From Solirubrobacter sp963724195 (GTDB lineage: Bacteria > Actinomycetota > Thermoleophilia > Solirubrobacterales > Solirubrobacteraceae), in the NCBI GenBank assembly GCA_963724195.1, contig CAVRTQ010000022.1, positions 186,001-250,000 on the forward strand: 64,000 nt of DNA, given 5' to 3'. A program made the translations under genes and the position numbers. The notes beneath the pieces are model-generated. The model did no database searches. It had not been told where the DNA came from and saw only the letters and a program-made list of their open reading frames with translations. Positions 33,240-42,398 of the stretch are shown here, one piece after another (within the stretch, counting starts at the first letter, position 1; every line of letters starts with the position of its first letter).

Positions 33240-33965
33240 ATGGACACGTACGGAGTGAAGACCGACCCCGCGATCCTGCTCATCCACGGCGCCGGCAACA
33301 CGCGGTACGCGTGGCATGAAGACTTCTGCAAGCGGCTCGCCGGCAGCGGACGGTTCGTCATCCGCCACGACTTCGCCGGCGCCGGCGTCGACGCGTGGGT
33401 GCAGGAAGCGCTGCGCGTCCTTGACGACCGTGCGCATGTCGTCGGCCTCTCACTCGGGGCGATCGTGGCGATGCAGCTCGCGCTCGACCACCCCGAGCGC
33501 GTCCTGAGCCTCACGTTGATGTCCACCACGCCCGGCGGCGGGGGTCTCCCGGACAGCGTCGACGGCGTGTTCGACGAGTTGCCGGAGCCGCCCGACTGGT
33601 CTGACCGGGCCGCCGTGATCGAGTTCCTCGTGGAGTCCGAGCGGCCGTTCTCGCCGCACTTCGACGAGGCCGAGGCGCACGCGTACGCCCTGCGCGTCGC
33701 CGACGACGTGACCCCGGTGCGCACGTTCGTCGAGTCGCCGTTCGACTGGGGCGAGCCGCAGCGCCCGCGCCTCGGCTCACTGGACTCCCCCACGCTCGTG
33801 GTGCACGGCGCCGCCGACCCGGTGTTCCCGCTCGAGCACGGCGAGACGCTCGCGCAGGCGATCCCGGGCGCGGCCCTGCTCGTGTTGCCGGAGACCGGGC
33901 ACGAGTATCCCCCGCGCCGGCATTGGGACACGGTGCTCGCGGCGATCGTGCAGCACACCGCCTAG
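33240..33965 (+). CDS. Alpha/beta hydrolase
   Basis: A 241-residue alpha/beta hydrolase. ILLIHGAGNTRYAW holds the oxyanion HG motif near residue 15, VVGLSLGAIVAM the nucleophile elbow with Ser near residue 80, VVHGAADPVFPLEHG the acid Asp near 195, and PETGHEYPPR the catalytic His near 223. All triad residues are present in the usual order. The substrate is unknown; esterase, lactonase or dehalogenase-like activity is possible. ATG 33240 follows the hairpin at 33189-33227. The metallophosphoesterase gene starts immediately after the stop (TAGATG), so the two are probably one transcript. Confidence 0.9.
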   Translation: MDTYGVKTDPAILLIHGAGNTRYAWHEDFCKRLAGSGRFVIRHDFAGAGVDAWVQEALRVLDDRAHVVGLSLGAIVAMQLALDHPERVLSLTLMSTTPGGGGLPDSVDGVFDELPEPPDWSDRAAVIEFLVESERPFSPHFDEAEAHAYALRVADDVTPVRTFVESPFDWGEPQRPRLGSLDSPTLVVHGAADPVFPLEHGETLAQAIPGAALLVLPETGHEYPPRRHWDTVLAAIVQHTA

Positions 33966-34686
33966 ATGCGGCTCGCGGTCTTCGGCGACGCGCACGCGCA
34001 CGCGGAGGCGCTCGAAGCGGTGCTGGCCGCCGCCGATCGCGCCGGCGTCGACGCGCTGTGGTCGCTCGGGGACATGATCGGCGGCGGGCCCGACCCGGCG
34101 CACGTCGTCCGGGCCACACGCGAACGCTGCCACGTCGCGCTGATGGGCAACCACGACTACGCGGCGACCGGATCGGTCGAGCCGTCGCGGCTCGGAGACG
34201 CGGCGGCCTCGCTCGAGCTCGCGCGCGCGACGTTGTCCGACGACGACGTCGCCTGGATGCGTCGCCGGCGCCCAGCGGCGCGCCGCGAGGGCGTGCAGTG
34301 CTGGCATGGCGGCCCGCGCAACCCGGTGTGGGAGTTCGTCGGCCCGTCGAACGCGCACGCGTGCCTGGCCGTGCAGAAGGCCGACCTCGGGCTCGTCGCG
34401 CACACGCACACCGCGGCCGCGTTCACGCCCGCAACGACGCGTCACGATCCGCGTCGACGAGCCGCTGGACCTGTCCGGCGGCAAATGGCTGCTCAACCCG
34501 GGCGCGGTCGGCGCGCCCGTGCCGCCGCGGCGCGGCTGGTTCGGCGCGCTCGACGTGGAAGCCGCCGACGGCGCGTTCTGGCTCGAGCTCGACCTGCACA
34601 CCCACACCGCGACCTGGCGCCGCGCCCCCTACGACCCGCGCCCGGCCCGCGCACGAGCCCGCGCCCTCGGCCTCGACGACGCCTAG
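33966..34686 (+). CDS. Metallophosphoesterase (YfcE/ApaH-like), one frame break
   Basis: About 239 residues after correction near 34437. The calcineurin-like metal motifs are visible: VFGDAHAHAEALEAVL (D-x-H), LWSLGDMIGGGPDP (GD-x2-GxG), LMGNHDYA (GNHD), WHGGPRNP and LVAHTHTAAA (GHTH-like, with Ala for Gly). After the break the C-terminal strands read VTIRVDEPLDLSGGKWLLNP and GSVGQPR-like GAVGAPVPPRRGWF. The two-metal site appears complete. It likely hydrolyses phosphodiesters or dinucleotides. ATG directly follows the upstream stop; the end overlaps the acyl-CoA dehydrogenase stop by 4 bases on the other strand. Confidence 0.82.
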
Positions 34687-35873
34687 ATCTTGTTGCGCGC
34701 GATCAGCTTGCGCCCGATGACCATGCGCTGGATCTCGGACGTGCCCTCGCCGATCAGCAGCAGCGGCGCGTCGCGGTAGAGCCGCTCGATCTCGTACTCC
34801 TTCGAGTAGCCGTAGCCGCCGTGGATCCGGAAGGCGTCCTCGACGACCTCCTTGCCCGTCTCCGAGGCGAACAGCTTGGCCATGCCGGCCTCCACGTCGC
34901 TGCGCTCGCCCGCGTCCTTCAGGCACGCGGCCTTGAGCATCAGCAACCGCGCGGCCTCGACCTTCGTGGCCATGTCCGCGAGCTTGAACTGGATCGCCTG
35001 GTGCTCGGCGATCGGCTTGCCGAACGTGCGCCGCTCCTGCGCGTACTTCAGGCCGAGCTCCAACGCCCGCTGCGCGATCCCGACGCCCCGCGCGGCGACG
35101 TTCACGCGCCCCACCTCCAGCGCGTCCATCATCTGCGCGAACCCGCGCCCGAGTCCCGCCTCCTCACCGCCGAGGATCATGTCGCCGCTCACCCGGTAGC
35201 CGTCGAAGACGAGCTCGGTGGACTCGACGCCCTTGTAGCCCATCTTCCGCAGCTTGGGCGGGACGATGAGGCCGGGGTTCTCCGACGCGCCCGGCTCCTT
35301 CTCGGCGATGAAGCACGTCAGCCCACGGTGGGGCGGCGACGCGTCGCGGTCCGTCCGGACCAGCACGAAGACCACGCCGGACATCAGCCCGTTCGTGACC
35401 CACATCTTCTGCCCGTTGATCTCCCACTCGTCGCCGGAGCGCACCGCGCTCGACTTGATCGCGGCGACGTCGGAGCCGAGCTCGGGCTCGCTCATCGAGA
35501 ACGCCGCGCGGATCTCGCCGGTCGCCATCTTCGGCAACAACGCCGCCTGCTGCGCGGCCGTCCCGAACTTCATCAGCAGATACGACCCGATGAAGTGGGT
35601 GTTGACGATGCCGGAGATCGAGATCCAGCCGCGCGAGAGCTCCTCGACGATCATGGCGTACGTCGTCAGATCGAGCCCCATCCCGCCGTGCTCCTCGGGG
35701 ATGGTCACGCCGAACAGGCCGAGCTCCTTCATCTGCTCCACGATCGGCGCGGGATACTCGTCGGCGGCGTCGTAGTGCGCCGCCTTCGGGATGATCTGCT
35801 CGTCGACGAACTGGCGGACCATCTCCAGGATGGCCTCCTGCTCGTCCGTCTTCTCGAAGAAACCAGCGGCCAT
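34683..35873 (-). CDS. Acyl-CoA dehydrogenase
   Basis: A 396-residue FAD enzyme introducing a C2-C3 double bond into acyl-CoA. Domain order is normal: helical start FVDEQIIPKAAHYDAADEYP, the signature AFSMSEPELGSDVAAIKS near residue 135 (normally A-x-TEP-x-GSD, here S for T), WVTNGLMSGVVFVLVRTD, FDGYRVSGDMILGGE, and the C-terminal helices GGYGYSKEYEIERLYRDA and GEGTSEIQRMVIGR, where the Glu of GEGT is the catalytic base position of short/medium-chain enzymes. Frame intact. It starts 17 bases from the divergent acyl-CoA ligase, suggesting a fatty-acid or branched-acyl pathway. Confidence 0.93.
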   Translation of the reverse strand: MAAGFFEKTDEQEAILEMVRQFVDEQIIPKAAHYDAADEYPAPIVEQMKELGLFGVTIPEEHGGMGLDLTTYAMIVEELSRGWISISGIVNTHFIGSYLLMKFGTAAQQAALLPKMATGEIRAAFSMSEPELGSDVAAIKSSAVRSGDEWEINGQKMWVTNGLMSGVVFVLVRTDRDASPPHRGLTCFIAEKEPGASENPGLIVPPKLRKMGYKGVESTELVFDGYRVSGDMILGGEEAGLGRGFAQMMDALEVGRVNVAARGVGIAQRALELGLKYAQERRTFGKPIAEHQAIQFKLADMATKVEAARLLMLKAACLKDAGERSDVEAGMAKLFASETGKEVVEDAFRIHGGYGYSKEYEIERLYRDAPLLLIGEGTSEIQRMVIGRKLIARNKI

Positions 35874-35890
35874 CGAGCGACCCTACACCG

Positions 35891-37327
35891 TTGAACTTCA
35901 CCCACGATCTAGTCAAGAGCGCGCCCCGGAGCGACAGAGCGATCCTCGAGCTCGCCCGCGACGGCACCCGCCGCGAGTGGACGTTCGGGGAGCTCATCGA
36001 CGCCACCGAACACCTGGCCGGGACGCTCCACGCGCGCGGACTGCAGCGCGGCGACGTCGTCCTCACGCTGATCGGAAACCGCCCGGAATGGGCGATCACG
36101 ATGCTCGCGTGCTTCCGGCAGGGCTACGTCGTGCTGCCGTGCACCGAGCAGCTGCGGCCGAAGGATCTCGAGCTGCGGATCGCCGTCGCGCAACCCCGCC
36201 TGATCGTCGCCGACCCGCGCAACCAGCACCTGCTCGAGAGCTGGTCCGGCGACGTGCTCTCGCTCCCGCTCGATGACGTGTCGCACACGCCGCCACCCCC
36301 GGCGGACCTCGCGCCCACCGACCCGTGCCTGATCACGTTCACGTCCGGCACGAGCGGTGAGCCCAAGGCCGTCCTGCACGGCCAGCGCTACCTCACCGGC
36401 CAGCGCCTGCAGGCGACCGAGTGGCTCGCGCCCCGCACAGGCCAGCTCGTGTGGTGCACCGCGGCCGCCGGCTGGAGCAAGTCCGCGCGCAACGCGTTCA
36501 TCGCCCCGTGGCTCGCGCACGCCGCCGCGCTCCTGCACGACGCGCGGTTCGACCCCCACGAGCGCCTGAACATCATCGACCGCGAGCAGGTCGACGTGCT
36601 GTGCATGGCCCCGACCGAGTACCGCGTGATCGCCAAGCGCGCCACGCTCACAGCGCTCCCGTCCCTGAAGGGCCTCGTCGCCGCGGGCGAAGCGCTCAAC
36701 CCCGAGGTGCTGCACGCCTGGCACGAGGCCACCGGCCTGTGGATCCGCGACGGCTACGGCCAGACCGAGACCGGCCAGCTCACCGGCACCCCGCTCGACG
36801 AGCAGCCGCGCCCCGGCTCGATGGGCAAGCCGCTGCCCGGCATCGACCTCGCCGTCGACGACGGTGAACTCATCCTGCGCGACCCCACCAGCGACCCCAC
36901 GTTCTTCCTGCGCTACCTCGGCGACGCGCCCCACGAGGGCCCGTGGCGCACCGGCGACCGCGTCACCCAGGACGAGGACGGCTACCTGTTCTTCGAGGGC
37001 CGCACCGACGACGTGATCATCTCCGCCGGCTACCGGATCGGCCCGTTCGAGGTGGAGTCGGCGCTCGTCGCGCACCCCGCGGTGGCCGAGGCGGCCGTGG
37101 TGGCCGCCCCGGACGACGAACGCGGCTCGGTCGTCCGGGCCGTCGTGGTGCTCACCGACGGCCACGTCCCGAGCCCCGAGCTCGTCAAGGCCTTGCAGGA
37201 CCACGTCAAGGCGACGACCGCGCCCTACAAGTACCCCCGCATCGTGGACTTCGCGGCGGACCTGCCCAAGACCAGCTCAGGCAAGGTCCGCCGCGCGCTC
37301 CTTAGGGATTCGTCGTGGACAGGGTGA
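35891..37327 (+). CDS. AMP-forming acyl-CoA synthetase
   Basis: A 478-residue ANL-superfamily ligase, activating a carboxylic acid as acyl-AMP and then acyl-CoA. Core motifs: P-loop ITFTSGTSGEPKAVLHGQ near residue 150 (A3), GEALNPEVLHAW (A4-like), DGYGQTETGQLTG near 285 (A5), TGDRVTQDEDGYLFFEGRTD near 353 (A7/A8), GYRIGPFEVESAL, and the catalytic Lys in PKTSSGKVRRALLR near 465 (A10). The sequence most resembles medium-chain acyl-CoA ligases. TTG 35891 is the assumed start, 17 bases from the divergent acyl-CoA dehydrogenase; no better start is visible. Its end overlaps the LVIVD gene by 26 bases. Confidence 0.9.
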   Translation: MNFTHDLVKSAPRSDRAILELARDGTRREWTFGELIDATEHLAGTLHARGLQRGDVVLTLIGNRPEWAITMLACFRQGYVVLPCTEQLRPKDLELRIAVAQPRLIVADPRNQHLLESWSGDVLSLPLDDVSHTPPPPADLAPTDPCLITFTSGTSGEPKAVLHGQRYLTGQRLQATEWLAPRTGQLVWCTAAAGWSKSARNAFIAPWLAHAAALLHDARFDPHERLNIIDREQVDVLCMAPTEYRVIAKRATLTALPSLKGLVAAGEALNPEVLHAWHEATGLWIRDGYGQTETGQLTGTPLDEQPRPGSMGKPLPGIDLAVDDGELILRDPTSDPTFFLRYLGDAPHEGPWRTGDRVTQDEDGYLFFEGRTDDVIISAGYRIGPFEVESALVAHPAVAEAAVVAAPDDERGSVVRAVVVLTDGHVPSPELVKALQDHVKATTAPYKYPRIVDFAADLPKTSSGKVRRALLRDSSWTG

Positions 37328-39295
37328 ACGTCAGCGTCTTGCTGTAGGAGCCCGTGCGCAACGGGTCGTTCGCGTTCACCTGCTGCGCGAACTGCAACGC
37401 CACCTTGTCGTTGGAGATCGGCGCGGAGTACATCAGGAGGTTCAGCGCCGAGCCCACGTTGTTGTAGGCCGTGCCGGTGTTGGCCGCGTTGCGGGCGCGG
37501 AGCTGCAGCGGCTGCGCCAGCTTGAACGCGCCGTTGACCAGGAAGCCCGGGTTCGGGCCGGGGTCGGACACGCTCAGCAGCGCGTCACCCGCGGTCGAGG
37601 TCACGGTGGCTTCGGTCGCGGCCTCGTAGAGCTTGGCCACGCCCGGCGTGAACGCGCCGAAGCTGGCCGGCGCCCCGAGCGCGAGCGACAGCGTCGCCGG
37701 GACGGTGCCGCCCACGGTGCCCGGCGTGTCCGTCTTCAGCGACCAGGTGTACGGCTGCTGGGTCTGGACATTCAGCCGCGCGAACTTGTTGGCCTGAGAC
37801 GCCGCCTTCACGATCGGCGTCGGTCACGTCGCTCGTCGCCGTGAGCTTGAGCGAGTCCAGGCCGCGGGCGATCTCCGAGCCGTAGACCGCGCCGTTGTAC
37901 CAGTAGGTCGACCAGTAGCCACCGAGGACCAGCGCCGTCGCGCTGATCGGGCCGCGGTCGAAGTAGCCGATCTCCTTCGGGTTGCTCGGGTTGGTGAAGT
38001 CCACGAGCGACGCGCCGCCCTGGTACCAGGCCTGGACCATGATGTTGCGGCCGGGCACCGGCACGAGCGACGGGATGTGGCTGACGCAGTTCTCGGTGGT
38101 GGTCTGCGCCACCGGCAGCTTGTAGTAGCTGCGGAACACGAGCTTGCGGTTGACGATCTCGTAGATCGCGTCGCGCGCCCCAGCTCAGCTGGTCGGTCGC
38201 GCGGCAGCGCGCGGCCGTGCCGCCGCCCCACTCGTCGGTGAACACGACGTACTTGCCGTCGTTGGAGAACGTGGCGCCGTGCCAGTAGGCGAACAGCGGG
38301 TCGGCGACGGCGTCGATGCGCTTCGGGTTCGCCGGGTCGGAGATGTCGAGCAGCAGGCCGTTGCCCTCGCAGGAGCCGGCGCCGATGTCGAGCGCCTCGT
38401 AGACCGTGATGTCGTGGCAGGAGTTCGTGTCGGGCACCGGCGCCACCGGATCGCGGGTCATGCCGGACGTGGCGCATGGGCGTGCGGCGTCGTCGGCGCG
38501 TTCTGCAGGCCGTTGACGGCGCCGCTCTGCTCGTTGCGGAACAGGCGCGGCTCATTGACGATCGCGGCGGCCGCCGGGTTCGCGAGCGGCACCTTGATGA
38601 CCTCGATCCGCCACTGCGACGGGTTCGGGTTCGTCGCCGGGCCGGGGTCGCACGTCGTCAGGTCGTCCGTCTGCCGATCGTCCCGGACGTGCCGGAGACG
38701 TAGATGTAGACGGAGCTCGGGTCGTCCTTGCCCTCGACCAGCGTGTGCGTATGCGAACCACGGCAGGTCTGGACCCCGCCGACCTGCACGGCGCGCTGAT
38801 GTTGGAGATGTCGAAGATGCGCACGCCGCGGAAGCGCGTCGCGGTGGTCGCGGCGGGCGTGACGGTGCAGTCCTTCTTCGCCCGCGTCTCCTCGACGGAC
38901 ACGAACAGCAGGTTCCCGTACACCGAGACGTCGCCCTGACCGCCCGGGCAGACCACGGCGCTCCTGAGCACCGGCGCCGCCGGGTTGGCGATGTTCCAGA
39001 CCTGGAAGCCGTTGAAGCCGCCGACGAAGGCGTAGTCGCCCTGGAACGCCAGGTCGGAGTTCACGAAGCGCGAAGTCGCCTGGGTTGGCCGGGTTGCCCC
39101 ACGGCTTGGCGCGCGGTTGGCCAGCAGCTCCAGGCCGCGTTGCGCGACACCGGCATTGTCAAGGCCCGCGGCGAGCGCCGCGCGCGGGTCGTTGGTGGTC
39201 GGGAACTGTGCCGACGCCGGAGCGGCAGTGGCACCCAGCAGGACCACCCCACCGAGCGCTAACGCCAGCCGGACACGCGCCGAAAAACTCGCCAT
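37302..39295 (-). CDS. Secreted LVIVD-repeat protein, copy 1, multiple frame breaks
   Basis: About 660 residues after correction. GAGGAGAGGG precedes ATG 39295; MASFSARVRLALALGGVVLL-type signal peptide ending SAQF. The body holds LVIVD/beta-propeller repeats: FQGDYAFVGGFNGFQVWNIA, FRGVRIFDISNIS, HDITVYEALDIGAG, GLLLDISDPANPKRIDAVAD, WHGATFSNDGKYVVFTDEWG, MVQAWYQGGASLVDFTNPSN and EIGYFDRGPISATALVLGGY. The C-terminus is a beta-rich tail (FTPGVAKLYEAATEATVTST, then NDPLRTGSYSKTLTFTLSTT) that I associate with secreted Solirubrobacterales proteins. Breaks lie near 39075, 38780, 38680, 38465, 38183 and 37815. The function of LVIVD proteins is unknown; they are probably cell-surface. Confidence 0.8.
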
Positions 39296-39379
39296 CCCTC
39301 TCCTCCTCACCTCTAGATGAGCCTCGGATGGGACCATAACCCAGAGCGCTGGGGATCGGCAACCGGACGACAACGACAC

Positions 39380-39416
39380 AGCGGACCCGCCCGAGACGCG
39401 CTCGGACGGGTCCGCT
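39380..39416 (-). terminator. Terminator hairpin after LVIVD copy 2
   Basis: AGCGGACCCG at 39380-39389 pairs with CGGGTCCGCT at 39407-39416, with an inner CCGAG/CTCGG pair and a five-base loop; one mismatch separates the stems. It begins 12 bases after the copy 2 stop on the minus strand. Confidence 0.7.
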
Positions 39417-39428
39417 GCTAACGAACTA

Positions 39429-41510
39429 CTACGGGTTCGTCGTCGACAGGGTGAACGTCAGCGTCTTGCTGTACGTGCCCGTGCGCAGCGCGTCGTTGGC
39501 GCCGATCGCCTGCGCGAACTGCAGCGACGACCTGCGTCGTTGGAGACCGGGCCGGAGTACTCAGGAGGTTGCAGGCCCGACCCGACGTTGTTGTAGGCCG
39601 TGCCCGTGTTGGCCGCGTTGCGAGCGCGGACCTGCAGCGGCTGCGGCAGCGAGAACGCGCCGTTGACGAGGGGCCCTGGGTGCGGGCCCGTGTCCGGCCA
39701 CGCTCAGCGCGCGTCGCCGGCCGTGTGGGTGACCGTCGCGCTGCGTGGACGCCTCGTATAGTCCGGCGACGCCCGGCGTGAACGCGCCGAAGGTCGCCGG
39801 AGCGCCGAGGGAGAGCGAGAGCGTCGCCGGGACGGTGCCGCTGACCGGCGCGTGTGACCGGAGCCGACGTCGACGTAGATGACGCTGATCCTGGCTCTGC
39901 GGGTTCGAGCGTCGCTCGAGCTTCGGCGGACACGCTCCGCGCGAGGCGATCTCGGCCGCCGTGAGGCTGTCGCGTCGGCGTCAGCTTGAACGTGTCAAGG
40001 CCGCGCGCGATCTCGGTGCCGTAGATCGTGGCCGTTGTACCAGTACGTCGACCAGAAGCCGCCCGAGGACGGGAGCTGCGTCGGTGTTGACCGGGCCGCG
40101 GTCGAAGTAGCCGATCTCCTTCGGAGTTGACAGGTCGGTCCAGTCGATCAGCGAGGCGCCGCCCTGGTACCAGGCCTGGATCATGACGTTCTTGCCGCGG
40201 GACCGGCACGAGGTTGCCGACGTGCGAGACGCAGTTCTCGGCTGACCGTCTGCGCCACCGGCAGCTTGTAGTAGCTGCGGAAGACGAGCTTGCTGTTGAC
40301 GATCTCGTAGATCGCGTCGGCGCCCCAGCTCAGCTGGTCGGTCGCGCGGCAGCGAGCGCCGGTGCCGCCGCCCCACTCGTCCGTGAAGAGGACGGCCTTG
40401 CCGTCGTTGGAGAACGTCGCGCCGTGCCAGTAGGCGAACAGCGGGTCGGCGACGGCGTCGATGCGCTTCGGGTTGGCCGGGTCGGAGATGTCGATCAGGA
40501 TGCCGTTGCCCTCGCAGGCGCCGGCGGCCAGGTCGATCTCCTCGTAGACCGTGATGTCGTGGCAGGCGTCCGTGATCGGGCTCGGCGACCAGTTCGCGCC
40601 GCCGTGGTCGGGTTCGTGCCCGGGGACGCAGGCGGCAGCGGTCGGCGACGTGACGCGCACGGGTGCTTCGGCGTCGGCGGGCCGTTCTGCAGGCCGTCGA
40701 CCGCGCCGGTCGCCGTCGGCGAACAGGCGCGGCTCGCCCACGACCGCGGCGGTGCTCGGGGCGGCGAGCGGGACCTTGATGACCTCGATCCGCCACAGCG
40801 ACGGGTTCGGCGTCCGTCGCCGGAGGCGTTGTTGCCGTCGCAGGCCGCGATCTCCGTCGCTGGTGCGGACGCCGGCCGTGCCCGAGACGTAGATGTAGAC
40901 GTTGTTCGGGTCGTCCTTCGGGCGCAGCAGCGTGTGCGTGTGCGAGCCGCGGCACGTCTGCACGCCGTCGACCTGGACGCGGCGCCGTTCGATGTCCGAG
41001 ATGTCGAAGATGCGGATGCCGCGGAAGCGCGTCTGTCGGCGTCGGCGCCGTTGCGTCGGATCGAAGCAGTGCAGTCGCGCTTGCGCGTTGTCGGACTCCA
41101 CCGACACGAACAGCAGGTTCTTGTGGACCGACACGTCGTTCTGGCTGCCCGGGCACGAGAGCGACGTCACGAGCACCGGGGCGGCCGGGTTCGAGATGTC
41201 GTAGATGTTGACGCCGTTGTAGTTGCCGACGAACGCGTAGTTGCCCTGGAAGGCGGCGTCCGAGTTCATGCTGTTGACACGCGGCGGCTTCGGCAGTGTT
41301 CGACAGGTGCTGCAGGCCGAGCGAGACCTTGCCGGCCGTGTCGTCCGGAGCGCCGGCGCAGGCCGATGCGCGGGTCACCCGACGTGACCGGGTACTGCTG
41401 GGCGGACGCGGCGTGGCGGCGGCAGCCCCGCCAGGACGAGCCGCTCCTACGACCGCGCCCAACAGCCGCCGGGACACCCGGCGACCATGGCGCACTGTAC
41501 GTCGCGTCAT
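39429..41510 (-). CDS. Secreted LVIVD-repeat protein, copy 2, heavily frame-broken
   Basis: Paralogue of copy 1 with the same order of blocks, scattered over all three frames: start near ATG 41510 (MTRRTVRHGRRVSRRLLGAV), SAQQYPVTSGDPRIGL, FQGNYAFVGNYNGVNIYDIS, DVSVHKNLLFVSVESDN, FRGIRIFDISDIE, HDITVYEEIDLAAGACEGNG, ILIDISDPANPKRIDAVADP, WHGATFSNDGKAVLFTDEWG, IQAWYQGGASLIDWTDLSTP, and a tail ending TLTFTLSTTNP at the TAG 39429. At least eight single-base breaks occur in 2.1 kb, the highest density in the window. It could be a real pseudogene, or consensus errors where two similar copies confuse assembly. The hairpin at 39380-39416 terminates it. Confidence 0.72.
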
Positions 41511-41657
41511 GCGACATACGGTTGAAACCCCCTCCATTGGTTCAGCTGCGCCCGCGCAAGGCGCGGGCCCTCGGCCGGAAAGGTACCTTCACGGCCGCGT
41601 TGATTGGCAACCGAAGACGCGTCTCGGAACGGCGGTAGTCGGCGATACATTGGCGCC

Positions 41658-42311
41658 ATGAAGGTGCACAGTCACGGCTGACGATCTGTGCCCTGGCCGC
41701 TGTCCTGGCGGGCTGCGGCGGCTCGAAGAACGCTGACGCGGAGCCGGCGACGCCGGAGCCGGCCGCCACGGTCAACGTGGTCCAGCCCGGCGCGCCCGGC
41801 GAGCCCTCGCAAGAAGGTCGACCGCCGACCCCGACGCCCAAGGGCGGTCGGCCGACCGCCGACGTCGACTTCATGCGCAAGATGATCCATCACCACAACC
41901 AGGCCATCACGATGACCGGCTGGGTGCCCGGACGCACGCCGAACACGAGCATCCGTCTGCTGGCGAAGCGCATGGAGGTCTCCCAGACGGACGAGATCGC
42001 GTTGATGCAGCAGGTGGCTCGAGAACCGCAAGGTCGAGGTCCGGACGAGCCAGCACACGGACATGGACATGCCCGGCATGCTGTCGCCAGGAGCAGCTCG
42101 ACGAGCTCGAGAACGCGAAGGGCAAGGACGTTCGACCGGCTGTTCCTGCGTACATGACCCAGCACCACACAGGGCGCGATCCAGATGGTGCGCCGAGCTC
42201 TACAACGGCGGCGGCGGTGCCGAGACCGAGATCAACCAGTTCGCGCTGCACGTGGACTCCGATCAGGGCATCGAGATCCAGCGCATGGCCGAGTTGGCCG
42301 AGAAGCTCTGA
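41658..42311 (+). CDS. DUF305 lipoprotein, multiple frame breaks
   Basis: About 215 residues after correction. After a break within the first codons, LTICALAAVLAGCGGSKN gives a lipobox (LAGC). A Pro-rich linker leads to the DUF305 ferritin-like bundle: ADVDFMRKMIHHHNQAITMT (the H-H-x-Q metal-type motif), LLAKRMEVSQTDEIALMQQ, then TDMDMPGMLSPG, a second MTQHHTGAIQMV-type motif, and EINQFALHVDSDQGIEIQRM. Breaks lie near 41680, 42012, 42090, 42125 and 42185. DUF305 proteins bind metals such as copper through His-Met motifs; the HTDMDMPGM stretch agrees. It is divergent from LVIVD copy 2, a pairing that may be functional. Confidence 0.75.
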
Positions 42312-42398
42312 TCGGTAATACCTGATCAGTTTGAGCCTGCCGGTTTCCGGGGTAAGGGTCGCTCGCCCCACTCTCCCCCGTCCCAGCTGAGAGGCCCC

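Noticed and set aside
39429..42311. Degraded transposon or phage island as the cause of frame breaks
   Set aside because: No transposase, integrase, phage gene or terminal repeats are visible; the broken frames assemble into LVIVD and DUF305 proteins.
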